Source: Oscillospiraceae bacterium (GTDB lineage Bacteria; Bacillota; Clostridia; Oscillospirales; Ruminococcaceae). Taken from it: a stretch of 64,000 nt of DNA. The stretch spans positions 79,152-143,151 of the forward strand of contig CACXEO010000096.1 in NCBI GenBank assembly GCA_902766785.1, read 5' to 3'. Position numbers and translations under genes: made by a program. Below, one piece after another: positions 26,018-34,347 of the stretch. The notes beneath the pieces are model-generated. The model ran no database searches and was not told where the DNA came from. It saw only the letters and a list, made by a program, of their open reading frames with translations. Position 1 is the stretch's first letter, and every line of letters begins with the position of its first letter.

Positions 26018-26542
26018 TTAGTATTGTTCTTTTTGGGCCCAGCTGACTTCTACCGGTCCTCCTTCGGACAGGCTTTTTTTTACGTCTAAAATTCTCTGGT
26101 TCTTAGACCCGCGGAATTTTAAAAGCAAGCTCTTTTCCGCCTCGATAAACCTTCCGTCCACCAATACGTCGGCTTCACGCAGCAGCGCTCCAACCTCAGG
26201 TTCTGTTTCAGCCTTTTCCAAAAGCTGTTCCAGCGTATAGCCGGAGTAAACCATAACATCCAGCCCGCGGGCATGTGCCTTCCGGGCAAGCTCCGCAAGC
26301 GGGCCCGGCTGACAGAACGGTTCCCCACCGCTTAAAGTCAAGCCCTTCAGCAAGGGATTTTTGTCAACCTCGGCCAATATACGTTCAATCTCCACCAGCT
26401 TGCCGCCGTCAAACGGATGGGTATCCGGGTTGTGGCAGCCGGGGCAGTGGTGCGGGCACCCCTGGGTAAAGACGACGAACCGGATTCCCGGTCCATCCAC
26501 GACCGATTCCCGGACGATGCCGGAAATACGAAGCTCCGACAT
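26018..26542 (-). CDS. nrdG: Anaerobic ribonucleotide reductase activating enzyme
   Basis: A 174-residue radical-SAM protein that generates the glycyl radical on class III ribonucleotide reductase. The [4Fe-4S] cysteines are in QGCPHHCPGCHNP (CxxxCxxC, about residues 29-36), followed by the SAM-binding LTLSGGEPF. It starts at ATG 26542, two bases after the TGA of the small glycyl-radical protein, with GGAG 9 bp upstream, so translation is tightly linked. The neighbours are the two pieces of NrdD. The three genes read nrdD large, glycyl-radical piece, nrdG. Confidence 0.95.
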   Translation of the reverse strand: MSELRISGIVRESVVDGPGIRFVVFTQGCPHHCPGCHNPDTHPFDGGKLVEIERILAEVDKNPLLKGLTLSGGEPFCQPGPLAELARKAHARGLDVMVYSGYTLEQLLEKAETEPEVGALLREADVLVDGRFIEAEKSLLLKFRGSKNQRILDVKKSLSEGGPVEVSWAQKEQY

Positions 26543-26543
26543 G

Positions 26544-26726
26544 TCAGATCATCTCCACATTGGAGGTGTCGCCCGGTTTAAAATGTTTCACGCGGTCGCG
26601 CTCCTCCGCGCGCTTTGCGTCGTTAAAAAAGTCAAGCGTGCCGACAAGGTACCCGGTGATCCGGCGGATCCGCTCAAATCCTACGCCCTCGCCAACGCCT
26701 TTTTCCATCATCTTCTGCTCTGCCAT
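26544..26726 (-). CDS. Separate glycyl-radical domain of class III ribonucleotide reductase
   Basis: A 60-residue protein whose core FERIRRITGYLVGTLDFFND followed by AKRAEERDRVKH is the C-terminal glycyl-radical domain that normally ends NrdD. The radical glycine is Gly25 in RITGY. The large NrdD protein next door stops before this region, so the two should assemble. It has its own start (ATG 26726) with AAGGAAG 8 bp upstream, and it lies 176 bp after the large subunit and directly before nrdG, its activator. In other glycyl-radical enzymes a small stand-alone radical domain (YfiD/GrcA) can serve as a spare part; here it appears to be the only copy visible. Homology is strong; assembly is inferred. 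Confidence 0.88.
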   Translation of the reverse strand: MAEQKMMEKGVGEGVGFERIRRITGYLVGTLDFFNDAKRAEERDRVKHFKPGDTSNVEMI

Positions 26727-26902
26727 TTTTAAAACTTCCTTTCTAATCTTTCTTCTTTAACATATCAAAATCAAAACAACTTAAAATATTTCGCCTGACA
26801 ATCAAAATTAATTCCATCCGTAAAATGCAAACCAATCTCGCGGAACTGGAACGATTCAATCAAGTCCACCCTGGACCGCGGATTGCCGGCAGAAGCATTC
26901 CG

Positions 26903-29167
26903 CTACCGCGCGCCGTAAAACTGCGCGATATTCGGGTACTTCTTGCGGAGCTCCGCCAATTTTTCAGGGGGGATTGCCTCCCCTTCCCGCCGGCCGCAGC
27001 GGGGGCAGACGTCGCCGATAATTCCGGTATAGCCGCAGACCGGGTCGCGGTCAACCGGGTGGTTGATGGAACCGTAGCCAATCCCGGATTCTTTCATACA
27101 GCGGACAATCGATTCAAACGCCTCCAGGTTGTCGCAGGGGTCGCCGTCCATCTCAATATAGCTGATATGGCCGCCGTTGGTCAGCTCATGGTAAGGGGCT
27201 TCCCGCCTGATCTTGTCATAGGCGCTAATCTCATGATAAACCGGTACGTGGAAACTGTTGGTGTAATATTCGCGGTCGGTCACACCGGGGATTTCCCCGT
27301 AAATCTTCCGGTCCATCTTAACAAACCGTCCGGCCGTTCCCTCCGCCGGCGTTCCGATAACCGAGAAGTTGAGACCGGTCTTTTTCGAAGCCTCATCCGC
27401 CCGTTTGCGCATATAGCCGATGATTTCAAGCCCCAGGTTCTGCGCCGTCTGGCTTTCACCGTGATGCTCGCCGGTTAACGCCTTGAGGCACTCCGCAAGG
27501 CCGATGAAGCCCATGGTCAGTGTCCCGTGCTTGAGCACCTCACCCACTTCATCCTCCGGGCCAAGCTTGTCCGAATCCAGCCAGATTCCCTGTCCCATCA
27601 GGAAGGGATAATTTTTAACACGTTTCTTGGCCTGAATCTGGAACCGTGCCAGAAGCTGGTCGATCACAAGGTCAATCTTCCGGTCGAGTTCTTCAAAGAA
27701 GAAATCGACGTCACCCTTGGATTTCAGCGCGATCCGCGGGAGGTTGATGGTGGTGAAGCTCAGGTTGCCCCGCCCGTAGACGATTTCACGGTCTTTGTCG
27801 TAGTTGTTCGCAATTACGCGGGTCCGGCAGCCCATATAGGCGATTTCGGTCTCGGGATGTCCCTCTTTGTAATACTGCTTGTTAAAAGGCGCGTCGAGGA
27901 AGGAAAAATTCGGGAAAAGCCTCTTTGCCGAAACCCGGCAGGCAAGCTTAAACAGGTCGTAGTTCGGGTCGCCGGGGTTGTAGTTGACCCCTTCTTTCAC
28001 TTTGAAGATGTGAATTGGGAAAATCGGCGTTTCACCGTTTCCAAGGCCTTTTTCAGTTGCGAGGAGGATATTTTCAATGATCATCCGGCCCTCCGGGGAG
28101 GTGTCGGTGCCGTAGTTGATGGAGGAAAACGGAATCTGCGCGCCGGCGCGGGAATGCATGGTGTTCAGGTTGTGCACCAGCGCCTCCATCGCCTGGAAAG
28201 TTGCGCGTTCAGTCTCCTTATAGGTGTTCCTCAAAACGAATTTCTGAATTTTTTCAACCGTTTCAGCCGGCAGCTCCTTTTCCAGGAACACGGCTTCTTT
28301 AACCCGGTAGCCGTTTTCATCCATCAGGGATGGAATTAAGTTTACCGTTTCATAGAGCCCATCCAGATAGGCATCGATATCTTCGACGCCAGTCAGCAGC
28401 TCAAGCGCCTTGGCAAGGTTTTTCCGGTAGAGCTTGGCGTAGGTCTTTTTCACGCCCGCCGCCATGCCGTAATCAAAGTTCGGGATGCTCTGCCCGCCGT
28501 GCTGGTCGTTCTGGTTCGACTGGATGGCAATACAGGCGAGCGCCGAATAACTGGCGATGTCGTTGGGCTCCCGCAGAAAACCGTGTCCGGTCGAGAAACC
28601 GCCTTTAAAGAGGGTTTCAATATCAATCTGGCAGCAGGTGGTGGTCAGGGTGAGGAAGTCCAGGTCGTGGATGTGGATATCCCCTTCGTTGTGCGCTTTG
28701 GCATGCCTCGGGTCGAGAATAAACATGTTGTAAAACTGCTTCGCACCCTCCGAGCCGTATTTGAGCATTGTCCCCATTGCGGTATCGCCGTTGATATTGG
28801 CGTTTTCCCGTTTGAGATCGTTTTCGCTGGAATCCTTAAAGGTGAGGTCTTCGTAGACCTTCATCAGGCGGGTATTCATTTCCCTTATTTTGGTCCGTTC
28901 GCCACGGTAAAGGATGAACGCCTTGGCGGTTTGGGCATGTCCGTCCTCAATCAGGACTTTTTCCACAGCATCCTGAATCTGTTCAACCGTCGGTTCTGTA
29001 ATCCCAAGGTCGTTTTCAATGTATTCGCAGACCTTTTCTGCAATCTCGTAGGCAGTCTCGTGGTTTTTCCCGCCGATCGCCTCGGCGGCTTTATAAACAG
29101 CAACTGCGATTTTATCAATATCGAACGCCACGCGGCGTCCGTCCCGCTTAATAATGGATGTGAGCAT
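26903..29167 (-). CDS. nrdD: Anaerobic ribonucleoside-triphosphate reductase, large part lacking the glycyl-radical domain
   Basis: A 754-residue class III ribonucleotide reductase making dNTPs without oxygen. The N-terminal ATP-cone (IIKRDGRRVAFDIDKIAVAV, residues ~4-95) gives allosteric control. The catalytic barrel has HNLNTMHSRAGAQIPFSSIN and a probable thiyl-radical Cys in YMGCRTRV. A zinc-type CPRCG lies near the end (with VCGYTG). The protein then ends KKYPNIAQFYGAR and lacks the RITGYL-type glycyl-radical segment, which is encoded separately at 26544-26726. The start is ATG 29167, GGAGG 8 bp upstream; the frame is open further upstream but without RBS. Promoter at 29217-29246. Confidence 0.93.
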   Translation of the reverse strand: MLTSIIKRDGRRVAFDIDKIAVAVYKAAEAIGGKNHETAYEIAEKVCEYIENDLGITEPTVEQIQDAVEKVLIEDGHAQTAKAFILYRGERTKIREMNTRLMKVYEDLTFKDSSENDLKRENANINGDTAMGTMLKYGSEGAKQFYNMFILDPRHAKAHNEGDIHIHDLDFLTLTTTCCQIDIETLFKGGFSTGHGFLREPNDIASYSALACIAIQSNQNDQHGGQSIPNFDYGMAAGVKKTYAKLYRKNLAKALELLTGVEDIDAYLDGLYETVNLIPSLMDENGYRVKEAVFLEKELPAETVEKIQKFVLRNTYKETERATFQAMEALVHNLNTMHSRAGAQIPFSSINYGTDTSPEGRMIIENILLATEKGLGNGETPIFPIHIFKVKEGVNYNPGDPNYDLFKLACRVSAKRLFPNFSFLDAPFNKQYYKEGHPETEIAYMGCRTRVIANNYDKDREIVYGRGNLSFTTINLPRIALKSKGDVDFFFEELDRKIDLVIDQLLARFQIQAKKRVKNYPFLMGQGIWLDSDKLGPEDEVGEVLKHGTLTMGFIGLAECLKALTGEHHGESQTAQNLGLEIIGYMRKRADEASKKTGLNFSVIGTPAEGTAGRFVKMDRKIYGEIPGVTDREYYTNSFHVPVYHEISAYDKIRREAPYHELTNGGHISYIEMDGDPCDNLEAFESIVRCMKESGIGYGSINHPVDRDPVCGYTGIIGDVCPRCGRREGEAIPPEKLAELRKKYPNIAQFYGAR

Positions 29168-29216
29168 TAACCATCCCTCCATACAAGATATTGTGCCTTT
29201 TCTCTTAACAGTATAC

Positions 29217-29246
29217 ATTATAGAGGATGACACCCTGATAAGTCAA
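29217..29246 (-). promoter_or_regulatory. Promoter of the nrdD operon
   Basis: Minus strand TTGACT (29241-29246), an 18-bp spacer and TATAAT (29217-29222). No clear NrdR box was seen. Confidence 0.75.
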
Positions 29247-29298
29247 GGTAGAATATTGACTTTTCTTTAAAAATTTACACAAAGAAAACGCCCATTAT

Positions 29299-29441
29299 TT
29301 GATCAGAAAGGATATTGATTTTTATATCTGATTATGGTAGAGTACAAGCGTGATCAAACTATACCGGGAGTTTAGTTTTCCTGCCGGTAAAAACCCTGGT
29401 AAACAAAACAGCCAGTATACCGTTCGTGTATTGGCTGTATT
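29299..29441 (+). promoter_or_regulatory. Promoter and structured leader with terminator hairpin before the MFS gene
   Basis: Two overlapping promoter-like pairs occur: TTGATC-17-TTATAT (29299-29327) and TTGATT-17-TAGAGT (29315-29343). Then comes a TACCGG/CCGGTA stem (29362-29389) and a 13-bp hairpin ACAGCCAGTATAC/GTGTATTGGCTGT (29408-29420, 29426-29438) followed by ATTTTTAT. This is an intrinsic terminator inside the 5' region of the permease gene, so attenuation by an unknown signal is possible. No match to a riboswitch I know. Confidence 0.55.
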
Positions 29442-29490
29442 TTTATGCGGCCCGTTTTACGAAATTTTTTGAATGAGAGGAGAGGCTTTC

Positions 29491-30783
29491 GTGAAGCTGA
29501 GCGATAAATTGAGACGGCATGACCTGTTCCGCACCCTGTTTGAAATCAAAGGGAACCCGCGCATCTGCCTTTTTACTGAGCCGCTCTGGAATATCCCCTA
29601 CAACCTGTTTGCACCGTTTGCAACCCTTTATATGTACGCCCTTGGCGTCAATGACACCCAAATCGGCCTCATCCTCACCATCGGGATGTGCTTCCAGGTT
29701 GTCTCCGCCCTTTTCGGCGGCGTGATTACCGACAAGTTCGGCCGGCGGATGACCACCATTATCTTTGACACTATCTCCTGGTCGCTCCCCTGCCTGATTT
29801 GGGCGTTCGCCCAAAATTTCTGGTGGTTTCTGGCAGCCGTAATCTGCAACAGCCTGTTTCAGATTACTAACGTATCCTGGACCTGCCTTTTTGTAGAGGA
29901 CTGCGAGCCGCGCTTCATGGTCAACATCTTCACCTGGGTGCAGGTGACCGGCCTGATTGCTGTTTTCTTTGCGCCGATCGCCACCCTGCTGGTTGAGCAG
30001 TTTTCCATGGTGACCGCCGTACGGTGGATTTACTTTTTCTCTTTCATCTCCATGACGGCAAAATTTGTTATCCTGTTCGTAAAGGGAACCGAAACAGAGC
30101 AGGGCTACAAACGAATGGCGGAAACCAAAAACACCTCAATGTTCCGTCTTTTCATCGGTTACAAAGACGTCCTGAAAAAAATGATCCACTCCCCCGCCAT
30201 GATGTTCGTTGTCATCTTTATGGTTCTCAACAACATCTATACCATGGTCACCACAAACTTTTTCGGCCTCTACATCACCCAGAACCTTGGAATTCCTGAG
30301 CCGCTTGTTGCTATGTTCCCAATGCTGCGGGCAGGGGTCATGCTCCTTTTTATCCTTCTGATCCAGCACATATTCAACCGTATGAAATACCGCCCGGTCA
30401 TGCTCATGGGGCTTGGGCTCTACATCATCAGCCATGTGATCCTGCTTCTGGCGCCGCCGGAAAACCTCGCTATGATCTGGGGCTATACCCTGGCGGAAGC
30501 CTTTGCCTTTGCCCTTGTAAACCCAAGGAAAGACTCCCTCTCCGCTTTATTTATCGACAAGGAGGAACGTTCCCGCGCCTACGGTTTGCTTTACGTCATT
30601 ATCATCGCCTGTTCCGCTCCCTTCGGGTGGCTGGTCGGCTGGCTTTCCTCTGTAAACCGGATGCTCCCCTTTGCGCTGAACATTTTGGTTTTCGGTGTCT
30701 GCATTCTGCTCATTGTCTGCTCTAAAACGCTGCGCAGCCATGACTGGGGCGAGCTTGAGCTGACTGCCGAACAGACAGAATAA
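29491..30783 (+). CDS. MFS transporter
   Basis: A 430-residue permease with about twelve hydrophobic segments. Family landmarks are the N-terminal LWNIPYNLFAPFATLYMYAL, the loop DKFGRRMTTIIFDTIS (motif A) and the second-half NRMKYRPVMLMGLG. The substrate is unknown; the sequence is not of the drug-antiporter type I would recognise. I start it at GTG 29491, because AGAGGAGAGG lies just upstream and would be covered by the earlier ATG at 29473. A terminator-bearing leader precedes it. A beta-lactamase-fold hydrolase follows 70 bp downstream and may share its transcript. Confidence 0.83.
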   Translation: MKLSDKLRRHDLFRTLFEIKGNPRICLFTEPLWNIPYNLFAPFATLYMYALGVNDTQIGLILTIGMCFQVVSALFGGVITDKFGRRMTTIIFDTISWSLPCLIWAFAQNFWWFLAAVICNSLFQITNVSWTCLFVEDCEPRFMVNIFTWVQVTGLIAVFFAPIATLLVEQFSMVTAVRWIYFFSFISMTAKFVILFVKGTETEQGYKRMAETKNTSMFRLFIGYKDVLKKMIHSPAMMFVVIFMVLNNIYTMVTTNFFGLYITQNLGIPEPLVAMFPMLRAGVMLLFILLIQHIFNRMKYRPVMLMGLGLYIISHVILLLAPPENLAMIWGYTLAEAFAFALVNPRKDSLSALFIDKEERSRAYGLLYVIIIACSAPFGWLVGWLSSVNRMLPFALNILVFGVCILLIVCSKTLRSHDWGELELTAEQTE

Positions 30784-30852
30784 TCCTGTATTTTCCCCGG
30801 AAAGCCCAAAAACTTTCCGGGTTTGATTTTATCTTTTTAAGGAGGACACTTT

Positions 30853-32031
30853 ATGAATCAACCACTTGCCGAAAAATGTGCGGCAATTATGGAAAACGCC
30901 GTAGCGGAACGCTTTGTCTCCGGTGCAAGCCTTTTGGTGCTGAAGGATGGAAAAGAAGTCTTGTCCTGCCAGGCTGGATATCGTGACCTGGAGCAGAAAC
31001 TCCCTATGGAACGGGATAGTATCTTTCGTCTTTATTCCATGTCCAAGCCGGTCACCGGGGCGGCTGTCATGCTTTTATTGGAACGTGGGATGATCGACCT
31101 GGTGGACCCGGTCTCCAAATACCTGCCCGGTTTCGTGGGGCAGAAAGTACTGGTAAACGGGAAAGAAGTGCCCGCGGAACGTGAAGTGAGCATCCACGAC
31201 CTTTTATCGATGACCTCCGGCCTACCCTATGGGGACGCGGGTTCCCCCGCCGCCGACCGGGCTAAGGTGGTCTTTGGCGAAATCGGCGAGCGGCTTTACA
31301 GCGACAATCCGCTCACGCTGAACGAAATTGCCAACCGGCTGGGAGAATGCCCCCTGGAATTCCAGCCGGGGGCGCGCTGGATGTACGGCACCTCAGCGGA
31401 TATATTGGGTGCCGTCGTAGAAGTGGTTTCCGGGCTGCCCTTTGCAGAATTCCTGGAGAAAGAGCTGTTTACGCCCCTTGGGATGTCTGATACCGGGTTC
31501 TATGTCCCGGAAGAAAAACAAAACCGGCTTGTAAAGGTCTACCGGAAAGAAATAGACGGGCTGGTTGAAGAAAAAACCAACCACCTCGGCATCCGGTATG
31601 ATATGAAAGCACCGCCCGCATTTGCTTCAGGCGGCGCAGGACTTGTCTCCACCCTGGAGGATTACAGCAAATTTGCGTCTATGCTGCTGGGCGGTGGGGG
31701 GCTGAACGGCGCCCGGGTATTAAAGCCGAAGACAGTTGAATATTTTACCGCCGGAAGCCTGACCCCATGGCAGAGGGAATCATTCTGGCGCACCTGGGAC
31801 CGGATGACCGGCTTTTCATACGGAAACCTGATGCGGGTACTCAAAGATCCCGGCGCCGCGCAATTTGTCAGCACCGCCGGGGAATACGGTTGGGACGGCT
31901 GGCTCGGCTGCGTTTTTGGGAACGACCCCAAAAACAAACTCACCTTCCTGTTCGGGATGCAGCGACCGGATTCCGGCACCACCTGGCTTGCCCGGCGGCT
32001 GCGGAACCTGGTGACGACGGAATTGCTGTAA
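30853..32031 (+). CDS. Serine hydrolase of the beta-lactamase (class C/PBP4*) family
   Basis: A 392-residue protein with the PF00144-type fold. The active serine is in SMSK (SxxK, about residue 64). The second motif is YGT in WMYGTSADILG (about 178). The C-terminal GEYGWDGWLGC takes the KTG-like position. No signal peptide is seen, so it is probably cytoplasmic and more likely an esterase or D-aminopeptidase-like enzyme than a resistance beta-lactamase. RBS AAGGAGG lies 8 bp upstream of ATG 30853. It follows the MFS permease, and they may be functionally linked (uptake and hydrolysis). Confidence 0.85.
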   Translation: MNQPLAEKCAAIMENAVAERFVSGASLLVLKDGKEVLSCQAGYRDLEQKLPMERDSIFRLYSMSKPVTGAAVMLLLERGMIDLVDPVSKYLPGFVGQKVLVNGKEVPAEREVSIHDLLSMTSGLPYGDAGSPAADRAKVVFGEIGERLYSDNPLTLNEIANRLGECPLEFQPGARWMYGTSADILGAVVEVVSGLPFAEFLEKELFTPLGMSDTGFYVPEEKQNRLVKVYRKEIDGLVEEKTNHLGIRYDMKAPPAFASGGAGLVSTLEDYSKFASMLLGGGGLNGARVLKPKTVEYFTAGSLTPWQRESFWRTWDRMTGFSYGNLMRVLKDPGAAQFVSTAGEYGWDGWLGCVFGNDPKNKLTFLFGMQRPDSGTTWLARRLRNLVTTELL

Positions 32032-32036
32032 ATAGA

Positions 32037-32064
32037 AAAAGGAGCGTTTCTCAACGCTCCTTTT
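32037..32064. terminator. Bidirectional terminator between the serine hydrolase and the Xre gene
   Basis: AAAAGGAGCGTT pairs with AACGCTCCTTTT around TCTC, between two convergent genes. Confidence 0.88.
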
Positions 32065-32293
32065 ATATTTTCCTTTTTGCCGGAGAATACGGCGTTTTTT
32101 CGTCAGTCCGTTCCAACAAATAGTCAATGCTTGTTTCCAAAATATCAGCAAGCTTTATCAGTGTTTTTAGCGGAATATTGATCTCCCCCCGCTCATAGTC
32201 GGAATAAGTCGACTGTGAAACAGAAAGCATTTGTGCCATTTTCTCCTGATTATAATCTTTATCCTCTCTCAAATTGCGGATTCGTTCATACAT
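32063..32293 (-). CDS. Small Xre-family transcriptional regulator
   Basis: A 76-residue protein that is almost only a Cro/CI helix-turn-helix: MYERIRNLREDKDYNQEKMA, then QMLSVSQSTYSDYERGEINI and PLKTLIKLADILETSIDYLL. It starts at ATG 32293, whose codon lies inside a perfect 12-bp inverted repeat (32291-32318). On the mRNA, the Shine-Dalgarno GGGAG sits in the loop and the start codon in the stem. It is divergent from a 49-residue protein gene, with operator-like repeats in the shared promoter. Autoregulation is likely. Confidence 0.85.
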   Translation of the reverse strand: MYERIRNLREDKDYNQEKMAQMLSVSQSTYSDYERGEINIPLKTLIKLADILETSIDYLLERTDEKTPYSPAKRKI

Positions 32294-32318
32294 AATATCA
32301 TCTCCCGATGATATTATG
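32291..32318. repeat. Perfect 12-bp inverted repeat over the Xre start codon
   Basis: CATAATATCATC (32291-32302) and GATGATATTATG (32307-32318) with a 4-bp centre. It overlaps the ATG and RBS, so it may be an operator or an mRNA hairpin controlling translation. Confidence 0.85.
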
Positions 32319-32323
32319 CCTTA

Positions 32324-32362
32324 TCGGAAATACCGATATTGACATTTATGGATATTTCCGGT
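32324..32362. promoter_or_regulatory. Operator-like repeats in the divergent Xre/49-aa promoter
   Basis: TATCGGAAATACCG near 32323-32336 and, on the opposite strand, TACCGGAAATATCC (complement of about 32350-32363). The two share the pattern TAYCGGAAATAYC and flank the -35 of the rightward promoter. They are probably bound by the Xre protein. Confidence 0.55.
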
Positions 32363-32367
32363 AACAT
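32339..32367 (+). promoter_or_regulatory. Promoter of the 49-aa gene
   Basis: TTGACA (32339-32344), a 17-bp spacer and TAACAT (32362-32367). Confidence 0.75.
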
Positions 32368-32388
32368 AAATCTATGGGGTGATATAGT

Positions 32389-32538
32389 ATGGACATATAC
32401 CGCGAATTATATCAAAAATTAGATCAACAAATAACGAATTCCATTAAAGAACTGGAAAAAGCGCAAAGAGAATCATTAGAACTTCTGCTCTCAACTCTAA
32501 AAGAAGCCGATATTACCGATGAAAACGACCCCGGCTGA
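32389..32538 (+). CDS. 49-aa protein divergent from the Xre regulator
   Basis: A short reading frame, MDIYRELYQKLDQQITNSIK then ELEKAQRESLELLLSTLKEA and DITDENDPG. It is strongly amphipathic and helical (likely one coiled-coil pair), with an acidic tail. A promoter (32339-32367) and GGGGTGAT upstream of ATG 32389 support expression, and its stop codon lies inside a perfect terminator. I know no family. The arrangement (tiny helical protein opposite an Xre regulator with repeats in between) suggests a regulator/antirepressor or toxin-like pair, but this is speculation. Confidence 0.65.
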   Translation: MDIYRELYQKLDQQITNSIKELEKAQRESLELLLSTLKEADITDENDPG

Positions 32539-32564
32539 CCGTTTGGTCAGCCGGGGTTGTTTTT
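32529..32564 (+). terminator. Terminator overlapping the stop of the 49-aa gene
   Basis: CCCCGGCTGACC (32529-32540) pairs perfectly with GGTCAGCCGGGG (32545-32556), loop GTTT, then TTGTTTTT. Confidence 0.92.
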
Positions 32565-34347
32565 ATTCTTCGCCTTTTACAAGTTCAATGTGAAGCTCTT
32601 CGAGCTGCGCCGGATCGACCGGAGCGGGGCATTCGGTCATCAGCTCGGACATGTTCTGCACTTTCGGGAAGGCCAACACATCGCGGATGCTCTTCCCGCC
32701 CAGCATGATCATCACCAGCCGATCAAGGCCAAGGCCCATTCCGCCGTGGGGCGGCGCGCCGTACTTAAACGCGTCGGTCAGAAAGCCAAACTTCTCCTGC
32801 GCTTCCTCATCCGAAAGGCCCAGGGAGGCAAACATCTTTTTCTGCAAAACGGGGTCGGTGATCCGGATCGAGCCGGAGGACATTTCAACACCATTGAGCA
32901 CCAGATCGTAGGCTTTTGCCCGGACACTTCCCTTGTCGGTATCAAGCAGGGGGATGTCCTCATCCATCGGAGAGGTAAAGGGATGGTGCATGGCAACATA
33001 GGTCTGGCTGTCTTCATCCCACTCGAAGAAGGGGAACTGGGTGATCCAGAGAAAGTTGTATTTCCCCTCCGGGATCAGGCCGAGCTTCTTCGCTACCTCG
33101 CCGCGGAGCGCGCCGAGGGTCGGTAGGACGACGCTGTTTTTCGGGTCGGCGACAATCAGGATCAAATCGCCCTCCTTTGCCTCCGCGCGGGAAACAATGG
33201 CGGCCATTTCCTCTTCGGCCATAAACTTGCCAAAGGAGGATTGTACGCCGTCCGGGTTCACCTTCGCCCAGGCAAGCCCCTTCGCACCAATCCCCCTGAC
33301 AAACTCGGTGAGCTTGTCAAGCTCCTTGCGGGAGTAGGCAGCGGCGCCACCGGGAACACAGACCGCGCGGACGGAGCCGGTTTCACAGGCTGAGGTGAAG
33401 ACGGAAAAGCCGCAACCCTTTACAAGATCGGTCAAATCCTTGATTTCTACGCTGAACCGGGTATCCGGTTTATCAGAGCCGTACCGCTCCATTGCCTCTT
33501 TATAGGTCAGGCGGGGCAGCGGAGTGGGGATATCAATCTCCAAGACTTTTTTAAATAAGTACCGAATAAACCCCTCGCCGACCTCCATGACGTCTTCAAC
33601 GTCTACAAAGGACATCTCGAGGTCGATCTGGGTAAACTCCGGCTGACGGTCGGCCCTCTGGTCCTCATCCCGGAAGCAGCGGGCAAACTGGACATACCGG
33701 TCAAAGCCGGAGACCATCAGAAGCTGCTTGTAAATCTGGGGGGACTGGGGTAGGGCGTAGAACGTCCCTTCGTGGACCCGGGACGGCACCAGAAAATCGC
33801 GTGCACCTTCCGGCGTGGAACGAATGAGCATTGGGGTTTCAATTTCAATAAAGCCCTGCTCGTCAAAGAAATCCCGCGCAGCCTTGGTAATTTTATGCCG
33901 CATGATGATATTTTTCTGCAGATCGGGGCGGCGGAGGTCAAGATAACGGTATTTCAGCCGCAGCTCTTCCTTTACGTTGGAGTTTTCCACGATTTCAAAG
34001 GGCGGTGTTTCAGCCCTGCCCAGAATTTTCAGGCTGGTCACCAGGATTTCAACCTCACCGGTGGGAATGTCTTTATTGACGCTTTCCCGGCGGGCAACGG
34101 TACCGGTCGCCATCAGCACAAACTCAGAGCGGACCTCCCCCGCTTTCTCAAAAACATCCCGGCTGGTCTGGTCGTTGAAAGCAAGCTGGACAATTCCCGT
34201 CCTGTCCCGCAGGTCAATAAAAATCAGGTTGCCAAGGTCGCGCTGTTTCTGGGCAAACCCGCAGACAGTCACCTCCCGCCCAACAAGTTCCGCGGTCACT
34301 GTGCCGCAGTAATTGGTTCTTTTGGCTCCATCCATCCGTTCGGTCAT
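32563..34347 (-). CDS. aspS: Aspartyl-tRNA synthetase
   Basis: A 594-residue class II synthetase charging tRNA-Asp. The N-terminal OB-fold anticodon domain (VTVCGFAQKQRDLGNLIFID, then LRDRTGIVQLAF) is followed by the bacterial-type insertion domain and the catalytic core: PMLIRSTPEGARDFLVPSR, RCFRDEDQRADRQPEFTQID, and motif 3 GLGLDRLVMIMLG. The length fits bacterial AspRS. RBS GGAGG lies 8 bp upstream of ATG 34347. It directly follows hisS (no gap), forming the common hisS-aspS operon. Confidence 0.96.
   Translation of the reverse strand: MTERMDGAKRTNYCGTVTAELVGREVTVCGFAQKQRDLGNLIFIDLRDRTGIVQLAFNDQTSRDVFEKAGEVRSEFVLMATGTVARRESVNKDIPTGEVEILVTSLKILGRAETPPFEIVENSNVKEELRLKYRYLDLRRPDLQKNIIMRHKITKAARDFFDEQGFIEIETPMLIRSTPEGARDFLVPSRVHEGTFYALPQSPQIYKQLLMVSGFDRYVQFARCFRDEDQRADRQPEFTQIDLEMSFVDVEDVMEVGEGFIRYLFKKVLEIDIPTPLPRLTYKEAMERYGSDKPDTRFSVEIKDLTDLVKGCGFSVFTSACETGSVRAVCVPGGAAAYSRKELDKLTEFVRGIGAKGLAWAKVNPDGVQSSFGKFMAEEEMAAIVSRAEAKEGDLILIVADPKNSVVLPTLGALRGEVAKKLGLIPEGKYNFLWITQFPFFEWDEDSQTYVAMHHPFTSPMDEDIPLLDTDKGSVRAKAYDLVLNGVEMSSGSIRITDPVLQKKMFASLGLSDEEAQEKFGFLTDAFKYGAPPHGGMGLGLDRLVMIMLGGKSIRDVLAFPKVQNMSELMTECPAPVDPAQLEELHIELVKGEE

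Noticed and set aside
26727..26902. Possible self-splicing intron between the two NrdD pieces
   Set aside because: The gap is only 176 bp, with no intron core sequences, and the small piece has its own RBS and ATG, so a split gene is the simpler reading.
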